NCBI GenBank assembly: GCA_904063045.1
Contig: CAJFCJ010000007.1
Location: 3,975,404 to 4,039,403, forward strand
Length of the DNA stretch: 64,000 bases
Direction of reading: 5' to 3'
DNA from: Dimorphilus gyrociliatus
Lineage: Eukaryota > Annelida > Polychaeta > Dinophilidae
The translations under genes and the position numbers were made by a program. The notes beneath the pieces are model-generated. The model ran no database searches. It had not been told where the DNA came from and saw only the letters and a program-made list of their open reading frames with translations. Of this stretch, positions 1 through 11,862 are shown in pieces. Within the stretch, counting starts at the first letter, position 1; each line of letters opens with the position of its first letter.

Positions 1-1429
1 GATGTAATCGTTTATTCTCTTTTTGCTCTTGAAGATCTGTCAACTGTTTAACTAAATCTTCTCGAAGAGAGGCTCTATTAGGTAATTCGGGAAGGTCTTC
101 TGGCAGGGTAACATGAGCTTTGTCTATGTCAACAACGCACATATTAGCTTGAAGAGTCTCCTCGCTGATGAATGCGTCGTCCTTTGACCTACGTAGACCC
201 ATTATAAATGGTACAGGTGCTTCAATAAAATGGCGATTAGATGTTGGCAAAATGGGAACGTAGGTTTGAGACCAGGCGAAAGGAAATATCAAAGCTGTCA
301 AGCATTCTGCTACAGACATAAGATATTCATATTCTAGAATAAAGAAAAAACTCTATCGTAAGACCAAAAGAAGAAAAGGAAAAGTTTGAATTACCCTCAG
401 AATATAAAAGAATTTGATATTCTAACAAAATGCAAGTATAAATGTTGAGAACATCTTCTATACCAAGTAGTCGAAATATTTCCAGTATTGGATAATCCAT
501 TGGAGGCAGTTCGTTAGTTCCTGCAAGACACCTGTGTAAACATCATGTTCACTTTAGATAGAGAAAACATACCTGGTCTCTGACAAACGATAGTGTGAGC
601 ACCACTCTTGAAAGACACACTTGAAGCTGGCGTAGGGCAGGGGATTTCGTACAGAATATTATAAATATAGCTTTCTAAATTTAATTCAACTTTGTCAAGA
701 CCCATAACAACTCTATATAAGGCGCTTAAAATTTTCTGCATAACGTCGATAAAAGGCAATCTCGATAGAACGCACAAAACTTTAGTGGCGTAGAGAGTAT
801 CCTCTGCCAAAGAATAAGAACGAACATTTGTAGACGAGGCTTTTCTTTTTATTTTTGGGCTAATCTTATAAACGCGTTCGCCTAGGTGAGGTTGCAGGGT
901 CTTCGATTGAATGTTTTCCAATTCAGCCATGTGCATTGCGAGTAAAGTATTCATTGCAGTACAAATTTCTGCATTATTAATTTGTTCGTAGAAAGTTAGA
1001 GCAACTCCAAATGTCATAGTTCCGTCCTCTCTTGTTATGATGAATGTATGAACAGAAGTTTTGCGTTTGTCTTTTTGAGTTGCAAACAAAACTCCGCAAG
1101 GATGACACATCTTTATAGTAATATTGGCGCATAATTAATATTTACTTAAAGTTTGTTTTCTTCCCGTGTTACTCACCAAACTAACTGCATTTTCATCGAA
1201 TTCTAAACCCGGTACATTCTGAGGATAATGCGCTAAAACATCCGGCTTATATGATCTATATAAAGGTGCCCGATGAAGATTATCATCTAAAAAATACTTT
1301 TTTTTTACAATTTTTTACGTCATAGAAATAGCTCTTACTTGCAAACTGATTCGGTTGCAATCCGTGTCGCACATCCAGCCCACAAATTGCAAAGTAATCA
1401 ATGATTCTTTCTTCACTTTGTTCAGTCAT
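1..1429 (-). CDS. DENND5: DENND5-type Rab GEF, N-terminal part (cut by window edge)
   Basis: DENN-domain guanine-nucleotide exchange factor for Rab GTPases (the vertebrate DENND5/Rab6IP1 family), acting in Golgi and endosome traffic. The start at 1429 gives MTEQSEERIIDYFAICGLD, matching the family's opening DYFVICGLD. Later exons read YKPDVLAHYPQN, then HTFIITREDGTMTFGVALTFYE (u-DENN), LESYIYNILYEIPCP, and VVDIDKAHVTLPEDLPELP near the left edge (c-DENN). Exons lie around 1429-1340, 1290-1180, 1110-590, 530-395 and 320-1, joined by short introns. The RUN and PLAT domains expected in the full protein would lie beyond position 1. The assignment rests on the run of family-specific phrases rather than on a search. 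Confidence 0.9.
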
Positions 1430-1598
1430 ATTCAATATATATATTATTCAAAAAACATAATAGTATTTGGTGTTAATATCTTTTAAAAATAATCTGTTGA
1501 CAAATTTCGTAAGGATTTTGTTTGCGAAATCGTCTTTTAGTCGGCGCCATGTTTGTATATCTAATTGATTAGACTACCAACCGTTTCGGAGAATGATA

Positions 1599-1607
1599 TT
1601 TCGCGCC
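1599..1607. promoter_or_regulatory. E2F-like site upstream of DENND5
   Basis: TTTCGCGCC matches the E2F/DP consensus TTTSGCGCS. It lies about 170 bp upstream of the DENND5 start, in the 329-bp gap between DENND5 and the end of the phosphatase gene. A CGCCAT box (ATGGCG on the gene strand) lies at 1545-1550. Nothing else is seen in this gap. Function is inferred from the motif only. Confidence 0.35.
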
Positions 1608-1758
1608 AATTTTTCAAAACTACAATACAAGTCATAGTATTTTATTTCATTGATAAAAGTTAAAATATTCATTTAAAAGTACAATTATTTCCATTTTTTA
1701 TGCGAAGATATGTAATAACATCAAGTTAAAAATGATTATGCTTTCTGTTATTTTGAAG

Positions 1759-3659
1759 TCAAATTCCCAAGTTTTCGAATTTTCCAGGTAATTCTCTTGG
1801 TCCACCAACGTTATCAATTTTATTCGGAAAACCTAAATTATTATTGTAAACATTAAGCCAAAAATTTTAATAAATTAATGGAAGAACTTACTTAGACTCT
1901 GTCCATTACAGCAAATTTCAGCAGGTTCTAAACAACACTGATCAGCAGCTGAATCTATAGCGGAATGGGGATTCTTGTTTCGTCGTAAACGATTGGTTAT
2001 CTTATTACTAACAGCAAATCGTGATAGATCTACAGCCTTCTTCCGCTCTGGCTTATCTTTTGGTTTTTTATGAGCTTTTTCAATATCCTCTTCGTTATTT
2101 GCCTAAAAGAGAAGAGATAGGTTATCTAGTATTAACAAATTTAGATGACAGTTATTTACATTCTCGTTTATTTTAACATTTGGCTTTTTAGGCGTAACTC
2201 TTGATACTACGTTGTCTTCTTTAGGTTGTACACAAGTTACTGGTTCATAGATTACATCATCCCGTTTATTCTCATTTTTAACTCCCTCACCAAATGTATA
2301 GCTCTCACTTGTTTCTTCCGCTGAGGGAGTTTCATTGAGGGGAGAGTCTTTTAAATGTATATTTACATATGAATGTTCTTTTTCTTGGTTTTGCCTAACA
2401 GCTAGTTTTGTAAATCCAGGCTTCGGTTTTGAATTATCAGTTTTCCCACCAACAAATATCTCACATACTGCATCTTGATTTTCATAAATATGCTTCATTA
2501 CTTCTGAGCTTCGGTTTTTCTTTTTCAAAATCTTTAATTGCCTATGATATAATTCCCTTACCGCACTATATAAGAAAATTAACTGTTCTACTGCCTGAAC
2601 CATTGATTGTCTCTGCCTTCTTAAATTTTCAACAATCTTGTACAAATTGATTGTTTGTGGTACTTTTTCTTCTTCTACTAGAGACCAACAATAGTCTAAT
2701 GCACAAATTGCACCTGTTCTACCACAACCAGCGCTACAATGAATTACCATAATCCCTTTGTTTTCTTTTCTGGCTAACTCTAATAATTCTATACAATCTT
2801 CAACGTTCTTAGGAGCTCCGTAATCAGGCCACGCGGTGTAGTGATAATGATGAATGAACCTTTCTTCTTTTCTATTAGTTATTTTGAACTTTCTGTAAGA
2901 AAATGAGGAATTAATTTCAGTTTCACTGACGACCCCAACGCTTATCTGATCACCAAAGATACGAAGACCACCTGATATCCAATAATCAGCACACTTTTTC
3001 TGTGGAATAAATTTACATAATAGAATAGAAGTTGAAAAGTATTTTTACAATAATACTTTTCCATTTTCTTCAAAATTACAAGCCATAATAACAGTTGATG
3101 CGTTTGTTTGCCATAACATCCTCCAAAAATGAGGAATAGTTAATTCTATAGGTCCTTGGGTTGCTATATACGCTCTCTTATCATTTGTTCCCTTTATCCA
3201 ATTGGCGTTAATATAGTCGCCTCCAGAACCGTCATCTTCCAAAATAACTCTCGTTTCATCAACTTAAATATTAGAAAAAATAATTTATCGATTTTATAAG
3301 TGTTATTGAATTCTTTAACTATGTCGGAACGGTATATATATATATATATTGACTGGAATGGCATAAAATGAATCTTACAAGGAAGTATATCACCATATCT
3401 GTTCTTTTTAGTATTACTGGGCTTTTTAGCTGCCTCAACATTTACTTTTTTCTCTTTTCTTAAATTTACACTGAATTCTTTTAAGAGCTATTTATAGAGG
3501 GAAAAAAAGGCGTTTTCAAGAAATGTTTTAATCGCAAATTATTCGAATGAATTCAAAACTCACATTAAACTGCTGATGAATCTCCTTATAATCTTTATCA
3601 CTTAATAACCGATCAAATTCAGCAATTGACGTTTCAAGGTTTTTCATCAATTTAGTCAT
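1759..3659 (-). CDS. PTPN12: PTP-PEST-type non-receptor protein tyrosine phosphatase
   Basis: Cytosolic protein-tyrosine phosphatase of the PTPN12/18/22 group. From the start at 3659 the exons read EFDRLLSDKDYKEIHQQFN, then KKNRYGDILP, GGDYINANWIKG, the WPD loop (YTAWPDYGAP), the catalytic P-loop HCSAGCGRTG (nucleophile Cys, phosphate-binding Arg) and the Q-loop region VENLRRQRQSMVQ. A polar tail of about 150 residues follows. The last small exon encodes GFPNKIDNVGGPRELPGKF. This resembles the C-terminal homology box that in PTP-PEST proteins binds PSTPIP adaptors, which argues for this subfamily over other PTPs. About six exons with short introns. It is head to head with CCDC28 across 264 bp. 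PTPN12, 18 and 22 cannot be told apart from one invertebrate sequence. Confidence 0.9.
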
Positions 3660-3923
3660 GATTAGAAGTATTATGATATCATGAATATCATATAAAATTC
3701 ACGGTAAGGCCGCTTTATTCTTTAGACAGTAGTGACATCTATCATCTTTCTGACTGGAAATTATATATTATATTATTCCGCTTCCGGTTCGTTATTCTCT
3801 TCCTCAGTAGTCCTCTGTTTGTCCCAATTATCGTTAAGTTGTTTTTAAACGATTTGTTAGTCACCTGATGAATGAAACGTGATTCCGGATTGATAGATCG
3901 TAGAGAAAAACATACTAGTCAAG
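3660..3923. promoter_or_regulatory. shared bidirectional promoter region, PTPN12-like / CCDC28
   Basis: The two start codons point away from each other and are only 264 bp apart, so both promoters must lie here or overlap 5' UTRs. A pyrimidine-rich stretch and CTTCCGGTTCG at about 3780-3790 (ETS-like CCGGAA on the minus strand) are visible. No clear TATA box. Confidence 0.45.
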
Positions 3924-4595
3924 ATGAGCTCATCGAATCCCCATAGGAAGCAAGCGATCTCAAAAGTGCAGAAATCAGTCAGAAAGTTTGAAAATAGTGA
4001 CCCCACTATGAACGAAGGAAGACCCGCAGAGCATTCATTCGTTACGGATGTAGCAGATGTAAGACAAATGGAGCACGGATTGCTTAAATTACTTGATGAC
4101 TTCCATTCCGGTCATTTACAAGCTTTTAGTAAGTTAAATTTGTTTATTTCCAACACAGTTGAGTTAATTTTTAAAAACATCTCAGGTGAGGGAAATATGT
4201 ATGAACAAATGGATAACATAAGAGAAAAACAAGAGAAATTAGCCCGCCTCCACTTCGAATTGGATACAGAACATACAACAATAAATCAAGAATTGTAAGA
4301 GATATCTAATGCAATTAACCGACTTATTAAATCTAAATAATTTCTCTCTCCTTAGAGGACAAAAGAAGGACGAGAACGGAGATAAAAATATTAGGAATAT
4401 GGACAAATTGATGGATAGTGTTAGTTTATAAATTCAATTATATTTTGGTTTAAAATAATATATTTAATATAATTCTCATTTTCCATTCCAGCTTCAAGAT
4501 TTATGCCAATCCATGTATCCTTTAAAATCAATTATATATTACTATTTATGCGTTAATTACTTATAATTTTCTCAATTCTTCACATTAGATTGTGA
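3924..4595 (+). CDS. CCDC28: CCDC28 coiled-coil protein
   Basis: Small coiled-coil protein of the CCDC28A/B family; the vertebrate B form is linked to cilia length control and BBS proteins. Exon 1 (about 3924-4129) ends with EHSFVTDVADVRQMEHGLL and KLLDDFHSGHLQAF, close to vertebrate EHSFLTEVADVRAMEGGLL. Exon 2 (from about 4186) continues with the coiled coil NIREKQEKLARLHFELD. Two more short exons give QKKDENGDKNIRNMDKLM and LQDLCQSI. Introns are about 55-70 bp. The end is not certain. I chose splicing into a last exon that stops at 4595; reading straight through from the fourth exon would stop near 4563. Confidence 0.85.
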
Positions 4596-5459
4596 AAAAG
4601 AAGATGAAAACATAATTTTCCTTAATGTACTTTCAATAGAAATAATTTACAGCGTGGTGATCAGAGTGCATCTTAAACTATAAAAAGAACTCAGAAAATA
4701 TACAGATGACTAAAATTTACTGTTTCTTTTTTAAATATTAATTAATTCTTCTATTATACTCCACTCTAATTGTATTAATATACAAATATACATTTTCGTG
4801 TTAACGACGTGATGGTTACTTTGAAAGTAAAGACCTCTTGGTGCAACTATGCTACTTTGAATGTCAAAACCGCCCGTTCGTGGAGCGAATAATAGGGTAA
4901 ATCCGTTTGATCTGGGAAATATACATAGAAGAAAACAATTTCACAATAGTACAATAAAAATATGTTATAAAAGGATATTAAAAGTTTATAGCGTCTAAAC
5001 GTATATGAAAATTAATAATAGCTATATATTACAATCTAAAAGATGAAGGGAAGGACAAATGTTTATCGTTTTATTTATAATTCATGTGCAAAGTATGCAT
5101 ATACCATATATCACATACCTAGTATTTATTCGTTGATTTGTAAACTTAGTTATGAATCATTGATAAGGATTTTGACATTACTCAAAAATCTTACATTTTT
5201 GAAAGTATTATCAGTTACAACATTTGCATAAATGTCAATGTTCTAATTCTCTTTCTGGTGCTCTTAAAATTTGATGCATAATGCCAACACGACAAGCATA
5301 TATTAGGTCTTAATTAAATTCTGACTTTTGTTTGTCTCTTAAGAAAATAAGACTACCTGAATAATTAAAGATTTATCATTTGTTGTGTAAATTGATGATA
5401 AATACAAAAAGATCAGATATATACACTATGTTTATTAGAATTGATTTCTTAGGAAAGAA
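4596..5459. other. 864-bp gap between CCDC28 and the GPCR gene
   Basis: This is convergent intergenic space, probably the 3' UTRs of both neighbours. It is mostly AT-rich. Two short islands look more like coding sequence than the rest: 4811-4917, open on both strands, and 5237-5313 on the minus strand, which encodes a segment ending ILRAPERELEH before a stop. I could not join them into a gene. An ATG-initiated ORF at 5043-5231 is AT-rich noise. Confidence 0.3.
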
Positions 5460-6431
5460 TTAGTATAAGTCGTTAACTTTAGTTGCAATGGACGTAGTTA
5501 CATTACGCTCCTTTCGTCCAGAGCATAGTAGCTTTGAATAGATGTTCCTTAACTTCCTATCCATAAAGGCGTAGATATAAAAGTTAATGGCGTTGTTAGT
5601 ATGCGCGACCAACAGCAAAAAGTGTTGAACGGAAGCACTCACTTTTCCATAGTAATCAAGTTTTAAAGCAACAACTAGCGGTACCCAACATAGTATTAAT
5701 GTGAATATTATAACAAGCATATTTCTAATTATTAGTCGGTTTTTAATAAGCATCTGTTTTTTTCCATTCTCAGCTGTAGAGGTTGATGCTTTAACTTGTC
5801 TTCTTGATTTAAAGAAAACTATAGCAATTTTTACATAAACAACAAATATTAATATAACGGATGGTATAACAACAAGCAAATCAGGAAAGATTAAAGAAAA
5901 TTTAAAAGTATCAACATTTAAATTATAATTTCCAACGAAACAAGTTCCAATTTTCTCGTTAAAACCGTAATTACCAAACTGGAAGAAAGGTGGAGATAGT
6001 ATGATAAGCGGAACTATCCATGATAATAGTATTGTTAAAGCAACTGTTGTTTTCTTAAACATTCTAAAATATACATCAGCAGAGAAACAAATTCTAATAT
6101 ATCTATTCAAAGATATAAATGCTAATGAATAGATGCAAGTACACATGAACGATAATCTTAAATAGGCTATTGCACGGCATAAATTACTTTCATATCTATA
6201 CGAATAGCCGTAAGCCGTTAACGGTATAATAATTGAACACATAATCCAATCAATCACCGATAAATTTACTACATAAACGTAAGTAAAAATTCGCAAACTT
6301 TTCGTTCGAATAAAGGATATAATTGTTAAAAGATTCGTTAATATTCCACTTATACTTATTAAACTACTCCAAACTTGTAAAAATCGTAAAAATTTTTCGG
6401 AGACAGCGTCCGAAGATGAATTGGAATACAT
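5460..6431 (-). CDS. class A (rhodopsin-like) GPCR, melatonin/moody-like
   Basis: A 323-residue seven-helix receptor in a single exon. Seen in order: an N-terminal NSS glycosylation site, TM1 with GILTNLLTIISF, TM2 with NLSVIDWIMC (the usual LxxxD is present), an extracellular Cys (SNLCRAI), and TM3 ending in NRYIRICFS where most receptors have DRY. TM5 follows, then TM6 with CWVPLVV, TM7 with NNAINFYIYAFMD and a short tail with KLLCSGRK. NRY plus the extracellular-loop phrase YGFNEKIGTC suggest the melatonin/GPR84/Tre1-moody side of class A. The ligand is unknown. The absence of introns is unusual here and could mean a retrocopy origin. It lies head to head with ANKZF1. Confidence 0.85.
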   Translation of the reverse strand: MYSNSSSDAVSEKFLRFLQVWSSLISISGILTNLLTIISFIRTKSLRIFTYVYVVNLSVIDWIMCSIIIPLTAYGYSYRYESNLCRAIAYLRLSFMCTCIYSLAFISLNRYIRICFSADVYFRMFKKTTVALTILLSWIVPLIILSPPFFQFGNYGFNEKIGTCFVGNYNLNVDTFKFSLIFPDLLVVIPSVILIFVVYVKIAIVFFKSRRQVKASTSTAENGKKQMLIKNRLIIRNMLVIIFTLILCWVPLVVALKLDYYGKVSASVQHFLLLVAHTNNAINFYIYAFMDRKLRNIYSKLLCSGRKERNVTTSIATKVNDLY

Positions 6432-6912
6432 GACTTGGAATGACGATCTCTAAAAATTCATGAGATTGTAACGCGCGCCGTCTATTTCTACTTTTCAGCT
6501 AACCTATATTTTTTTTCATTTTTTTATTTTTATCTATCATCTCCTTTGTTTATTGAACATATGAAATAAAATATTTCAATAAATATTCTTTAATTGTTGT
6601 TTTAATTTAAAAAGAGAGTAAACAAAAATTATCGAAAAATTTGGCGCGTTTACGAAGTATGGTATTAACTCCACAAAATATTTAACAGTGCAGAATTGAA
6701 TAGCGAATACGGTCCATTCTCCCAAAAAACCGGAAATTGCACTAGCATGTTGTAGTGCTGCAATATTATATTATAAAAGTACAATTATTTATAAAAATTC
6801 TAGACATAAAACTAATAGGTAATTAAGTATTAGGATAGAGTAAGTTCCATTTAACAGCTGTTTATTCATTTTAAAGTAACATAATATTACAGATAATTCT
6901 TCGAAAAAAATA
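6432..6912. promoter_or_regulatory. divergent promoter region, GPCR / ANKZF1
   Basis: 481 bp between two divergent starts. It contains TTTGGCGCG at 6640-6648, an E2F-like match, and AT-rich sequence. No other gene is seen. Confidence 0.35.
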
Positions 6913-9227
6913 ATGGAATCTATTGATGAGAGTCTATCCATTTTCACAAATACATTTACTGATCATATCCGAAATGAATTTGAAGTAGCAACTGTGCAAA
7001 CAGCAATTTCTACAGACCAAATGAAGCTAACGGGCTTAGAAAATACCCTGGGTAGAACTTGCTAATAAGTGTTCAACAGAATCTAATATTTTAGTCGGAA
7101 TTTCAGATCTAGAATCATTAAAAATTTCTGAGAGTATGAGATGTAACTCTTGTGACATAGACCTATCAAATCGAGATGAACAGGTGATATATAAATAATT
7201 TTTTTTATATTAAAGAGTACGGTTAATAATAGGTTAATACACCTATTAGGTGACTCATTACAAAAGTGACTGGCATCGCTGTAATTTGAAAAGAAAATTG
7301 AAAAATTTAGAAAAGATAAGCGAAGAAAAATTTGACGTTGCTGATGGTAAATATACTTCTAAAAATAGCAGTCTTACTTTGTTACGTAATAGGCTAAACA
7401 AATAAAACTTTTCAGTTGGAGATATATCGAGTATTTCGGGATCAGACAGCGAAAGTGAACTTGAAGAGATTATAGATGAAAGTTCAGTACAAGAAAGTGA
7501 CCATAAAATACGCCATCCCAGACTTTTTCTCCGGAATAAAGAGGGAAAGCTTTTTTCAATTTTTCATTGTATTCTCTACAACAAAAAGGTGAAAAAAGTT
7601 TTATTTGTACAATAGATTAATTTCAAATTAAAGTTAAATAAAACGAAAAATTCATACAGGATGAACCGGAGAATGAAAACGATTTACGAGAAATAATTAA
7701 AGGGTTGGCTATAAAAACAAAATGGTCAATTTTCATGTTAAGTGGTGGCCATTTTGCGGGTGCAGTTTTTGATAAGAATGCTATGATTTTACACAAAACA
7801 TTTCATCGATATGTTGTTCGCGCTAAGAGGGGTACTGTTCAGAGCCAACATGATAAAAAAGGGGGTCATGCTAAGAGTGCCGGAGCTAACCTCAGACGCT
7901 ACAACGAGGCTTCATTAACTCAACAAATTCAAAATATTCTTAAAGAATGGTCTTGTGATATAGCTACTTCATCCAGAATATTTATTCGTTGTTCTATGTC
8001 ATCTAGGAGTATTCTCTTTAGCGGTAAAAGTCCAGTATTATTGAAGGATGATAAAAGAATTACACATATGCCATTCCCTACGAGAAGGCCAACTTTGAAG
8101 GAAGTTCAACGAGTTCATGCTAAACTTAGCAACTGCTTATTTTACAGCGACGAATCTGTTCTTGTAAGATCACCACCGCAAAAAGTAAAGAAATCGCCCG
8201 TACGACGAGAAAATATTAAAAGTAACACTTCAAAGCGAAAAAAAAGGAGGAATAGCATAGATTCTGAAGAGATTGAGAAACAAGAATCCTCAACTGAAGA
8301 TGATGAAGATGATTGTATTACAAATTATAACCTTACTGCTGCCATGGAGACTTTTTCTACTGGTAATTTGAAAGAGTATGAGCACTCCTTTGGTAATAAA
8401 AAAGAAGACGAGCTTAAAAAATTACGTAATGAAATCTATACATACTGCAAATATGGAGATGAGAGCAAGCTGAAAGACGCCTTAAAAGATTCTAAAGTAA
8501 CAAAGAAATTTTTAAATGAGCGATTTGGTAGAGAAGACACAACATTTCTTCATACAGCATGCAAAAATAAATTCGAAAATATCATCGTCCTATTACTTGA
8601 TGTTGGCTGTGATCCTACAATTCGGTGAGTCATTTTAATGTTTTAAGGAAAAACATCCGCCAAATTTTCGACTAATAAATAAAATATGCAGAGATAAAAG
8701 TGGTTCCTATCCTTACGTGGTTGCCCAAGATCGACAAACTAGAAACATATTAAGGAAATATAGAACAGCTAATCCTACACAATACGATTATGAAAAAGCC
8801 CAAGTGAGTTGTGTACTTAATGTATACTGTGTAACAAATTGATCCATATATTTGACAGATTCCTTTTGCACTCTCCGAAGAGCATGAAAATGAAAAGAAA
8901 GAAAAGGAGGCTGAAAAGCGAAAAGCGCAAAAGAAGGCTAAAAAAGATAGACTGAAAGAAAAGAAAGCAAAGGAAGTAGAAATCAAAAAAGAAGAGGAAG
9001 AGAGAAACAGATATTTAAAATTGAGTGATCGCGAAAAGCGGGCTCTGGCTGCTGAGAGGAGATTTGCAACCCAGATGACATCATCCTCGACCAGCTCTAT
9101 TCCGGTTTTAACCAGATGTTTTCAATGTGCAATTGATATAACTGGCAAGGTGCCTTTTGAATATTTCGATTTTAAATTTTGTACACCAAAATGCTTGAAA
9201 GAGCATAAGTTATCGAATAAAAGTTGA
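6913..9227 (+). CDS. ANKZF1: ANKZF1/Vms1 peptidyl-tRNA hydrolase of ribosome quality control
   Basis: Releases stalled nascent chains from tRNA on 60S ribosomes, chiefly protecting mitochondria. Exon 1 (from 6913) is followed by a 43-bp intron, then a C2H2-like finger (CNSCDIDL...SDWHRCNLKRKL). The VLRF1 domain begins around WSIFMLSGGHFAGAVFD and contains HRYVVRAKRGTVQSQ and GGHAKSAGANLRRYNE. The GTVQ glutamine is where Vms1/ANKZF1 proteins carry the catalytic Gln. Ankyrin repeats follow (TTFLHTACKNKFENIIVLLL). Next come a Lys/Glu-rich coiled coil (8880-9020) and a final Cys-rich VATC-like segment (CFQCAIDITGKVP...CTPKCLKEH). Length and domain order match the family. AATAAA at about 9240 is a likely poly(A) signal. 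Confidence 0.93.
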
Positions 9228-9508
9228 TTTTCGTGCCTCAATAAACACCTGGGAAGGAACTAGTTTTTTTTTGTAAAGAAAATGTCTAGTCCTAGTGAAG
9301 CAGCTGTCGAAAAAAAGGATGATTCATCCTATGAATCATTCGAGTGAATAAATTACCCCAAAAGATTATTTATGCTCGTTGTGTTTCTTAGGTTCTTAGC
9401 CTATTTTTATTAAAATTTTATTTAAAATAACAAGTTTCCTCAAATGAGCCGACGTGTATTTACAAAAGATACAGCCGACACTCTTCACATATTCATTTAA
9501 ATAAATGT
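9228..9508. other. convergent gap ANKZF1 / beta-tubulin with a micro-ORF
   Basis: After the AATAAA at about 9240 there is a plus-strand ATG ORF of 21 codons at 9282-9347 (MSSPSEAAVEKKDDSSYESF...). It could be extended by splicing to a downstream AG at about 9393, but nothing identifies it. The rest is probably the 3' UTR of the tubulin gene. Kept as an unassigned gap. Confidence 0.25.
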
Positions 9509-11057
<1,549 letters not shown>

Positions 11058-11134
11058 TTAATAAGATTTGATAAGTATCGTCAACCTTAATTTTTGACAA
11101 CTAGTGTCTGCAACGAGAATGTGCTCGCGCTCAG

Positions 11135-11142
11135 CTTATATA
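11135..11142 (-). promoter_or_regulatory. TATA box of beta-tubulin
   Basis: On the minus strand TATATAAG lies about 100 bp upstream of the tubulin ATG, in a GC-richer promoter-like context. It predicts a transcription start near 11105-11110 and a 5' UTR of about 70 bases. This is a motif-based inference. Confidence 0.5.
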
Positions 11143-11862
11143 CAAATCTCTTGATGGCCGCATAACACATCGCAACGGTCAATTGCGCGAAACAAAATTC
11201 AAAAATATTCTTCATTAAAGCAAAAATATTAGGAATTAGAAAAAAATTTCTCAAGCAAAATACAAATTTTAGGCAACTTTTTAAGCTATTCATTATAAAA
11301 TCTTTATTTAATTTTCGGTTTTACATTCAAATATTCAAAGGGCCTGTCCATTCCTACGCCACGGACTACTTAAATCAGCAAGACGCGCCAAACACGTGAC
11401 AACAAGATCCGTAGTTAAGTGATGATTTAGGTCTATATTTGAATTTACATTAGCAACTAATTAAATTCTCTTAATTAAACCCATTTTTTAAAATTATTTT
11501 TGTTCCAAATTTGATAAATTTTGCAATTCCAGTTGAAAAATTATTTTGCATCAAAATTTTTTAAACATTTCTATTCTATTAATATTTTGAACTTGTGGAA
11601 TGTTGTTTATCAATTTTTTGTTGTTAGCAACTAGTTCTATGACTACAGGCCACATAAACCCTTGACCGTTTGGAAATAATGTAATATGGCAAAGAATTCT
11701 AATCCAGATATTTGACACTATTTATTACATTAACAAATGATTTTCATATATTTTAAAAGGAAAGACGAAACCGTATTAGCGTAACAATTTATAATTATTA
11801 AAATAAATAAAGACATACACAAACACTGCAGGTAATAATATCAAAAATCCTATAAATTAGAC
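11143..11862. other. intergenic gap upstream of beta-tubulin
   Basis: About 700 bp between the tubulin promoter and the end of the ABHD gene. A GC-richer stretch at about 11338-11430 includes the E-box CACGTG; the rest is AT-rich. An ATG-initiated ORF at 11087-11293 overlaps the TATA/promoter area and has no coding character. No gene seen. Confidence 0.3.
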
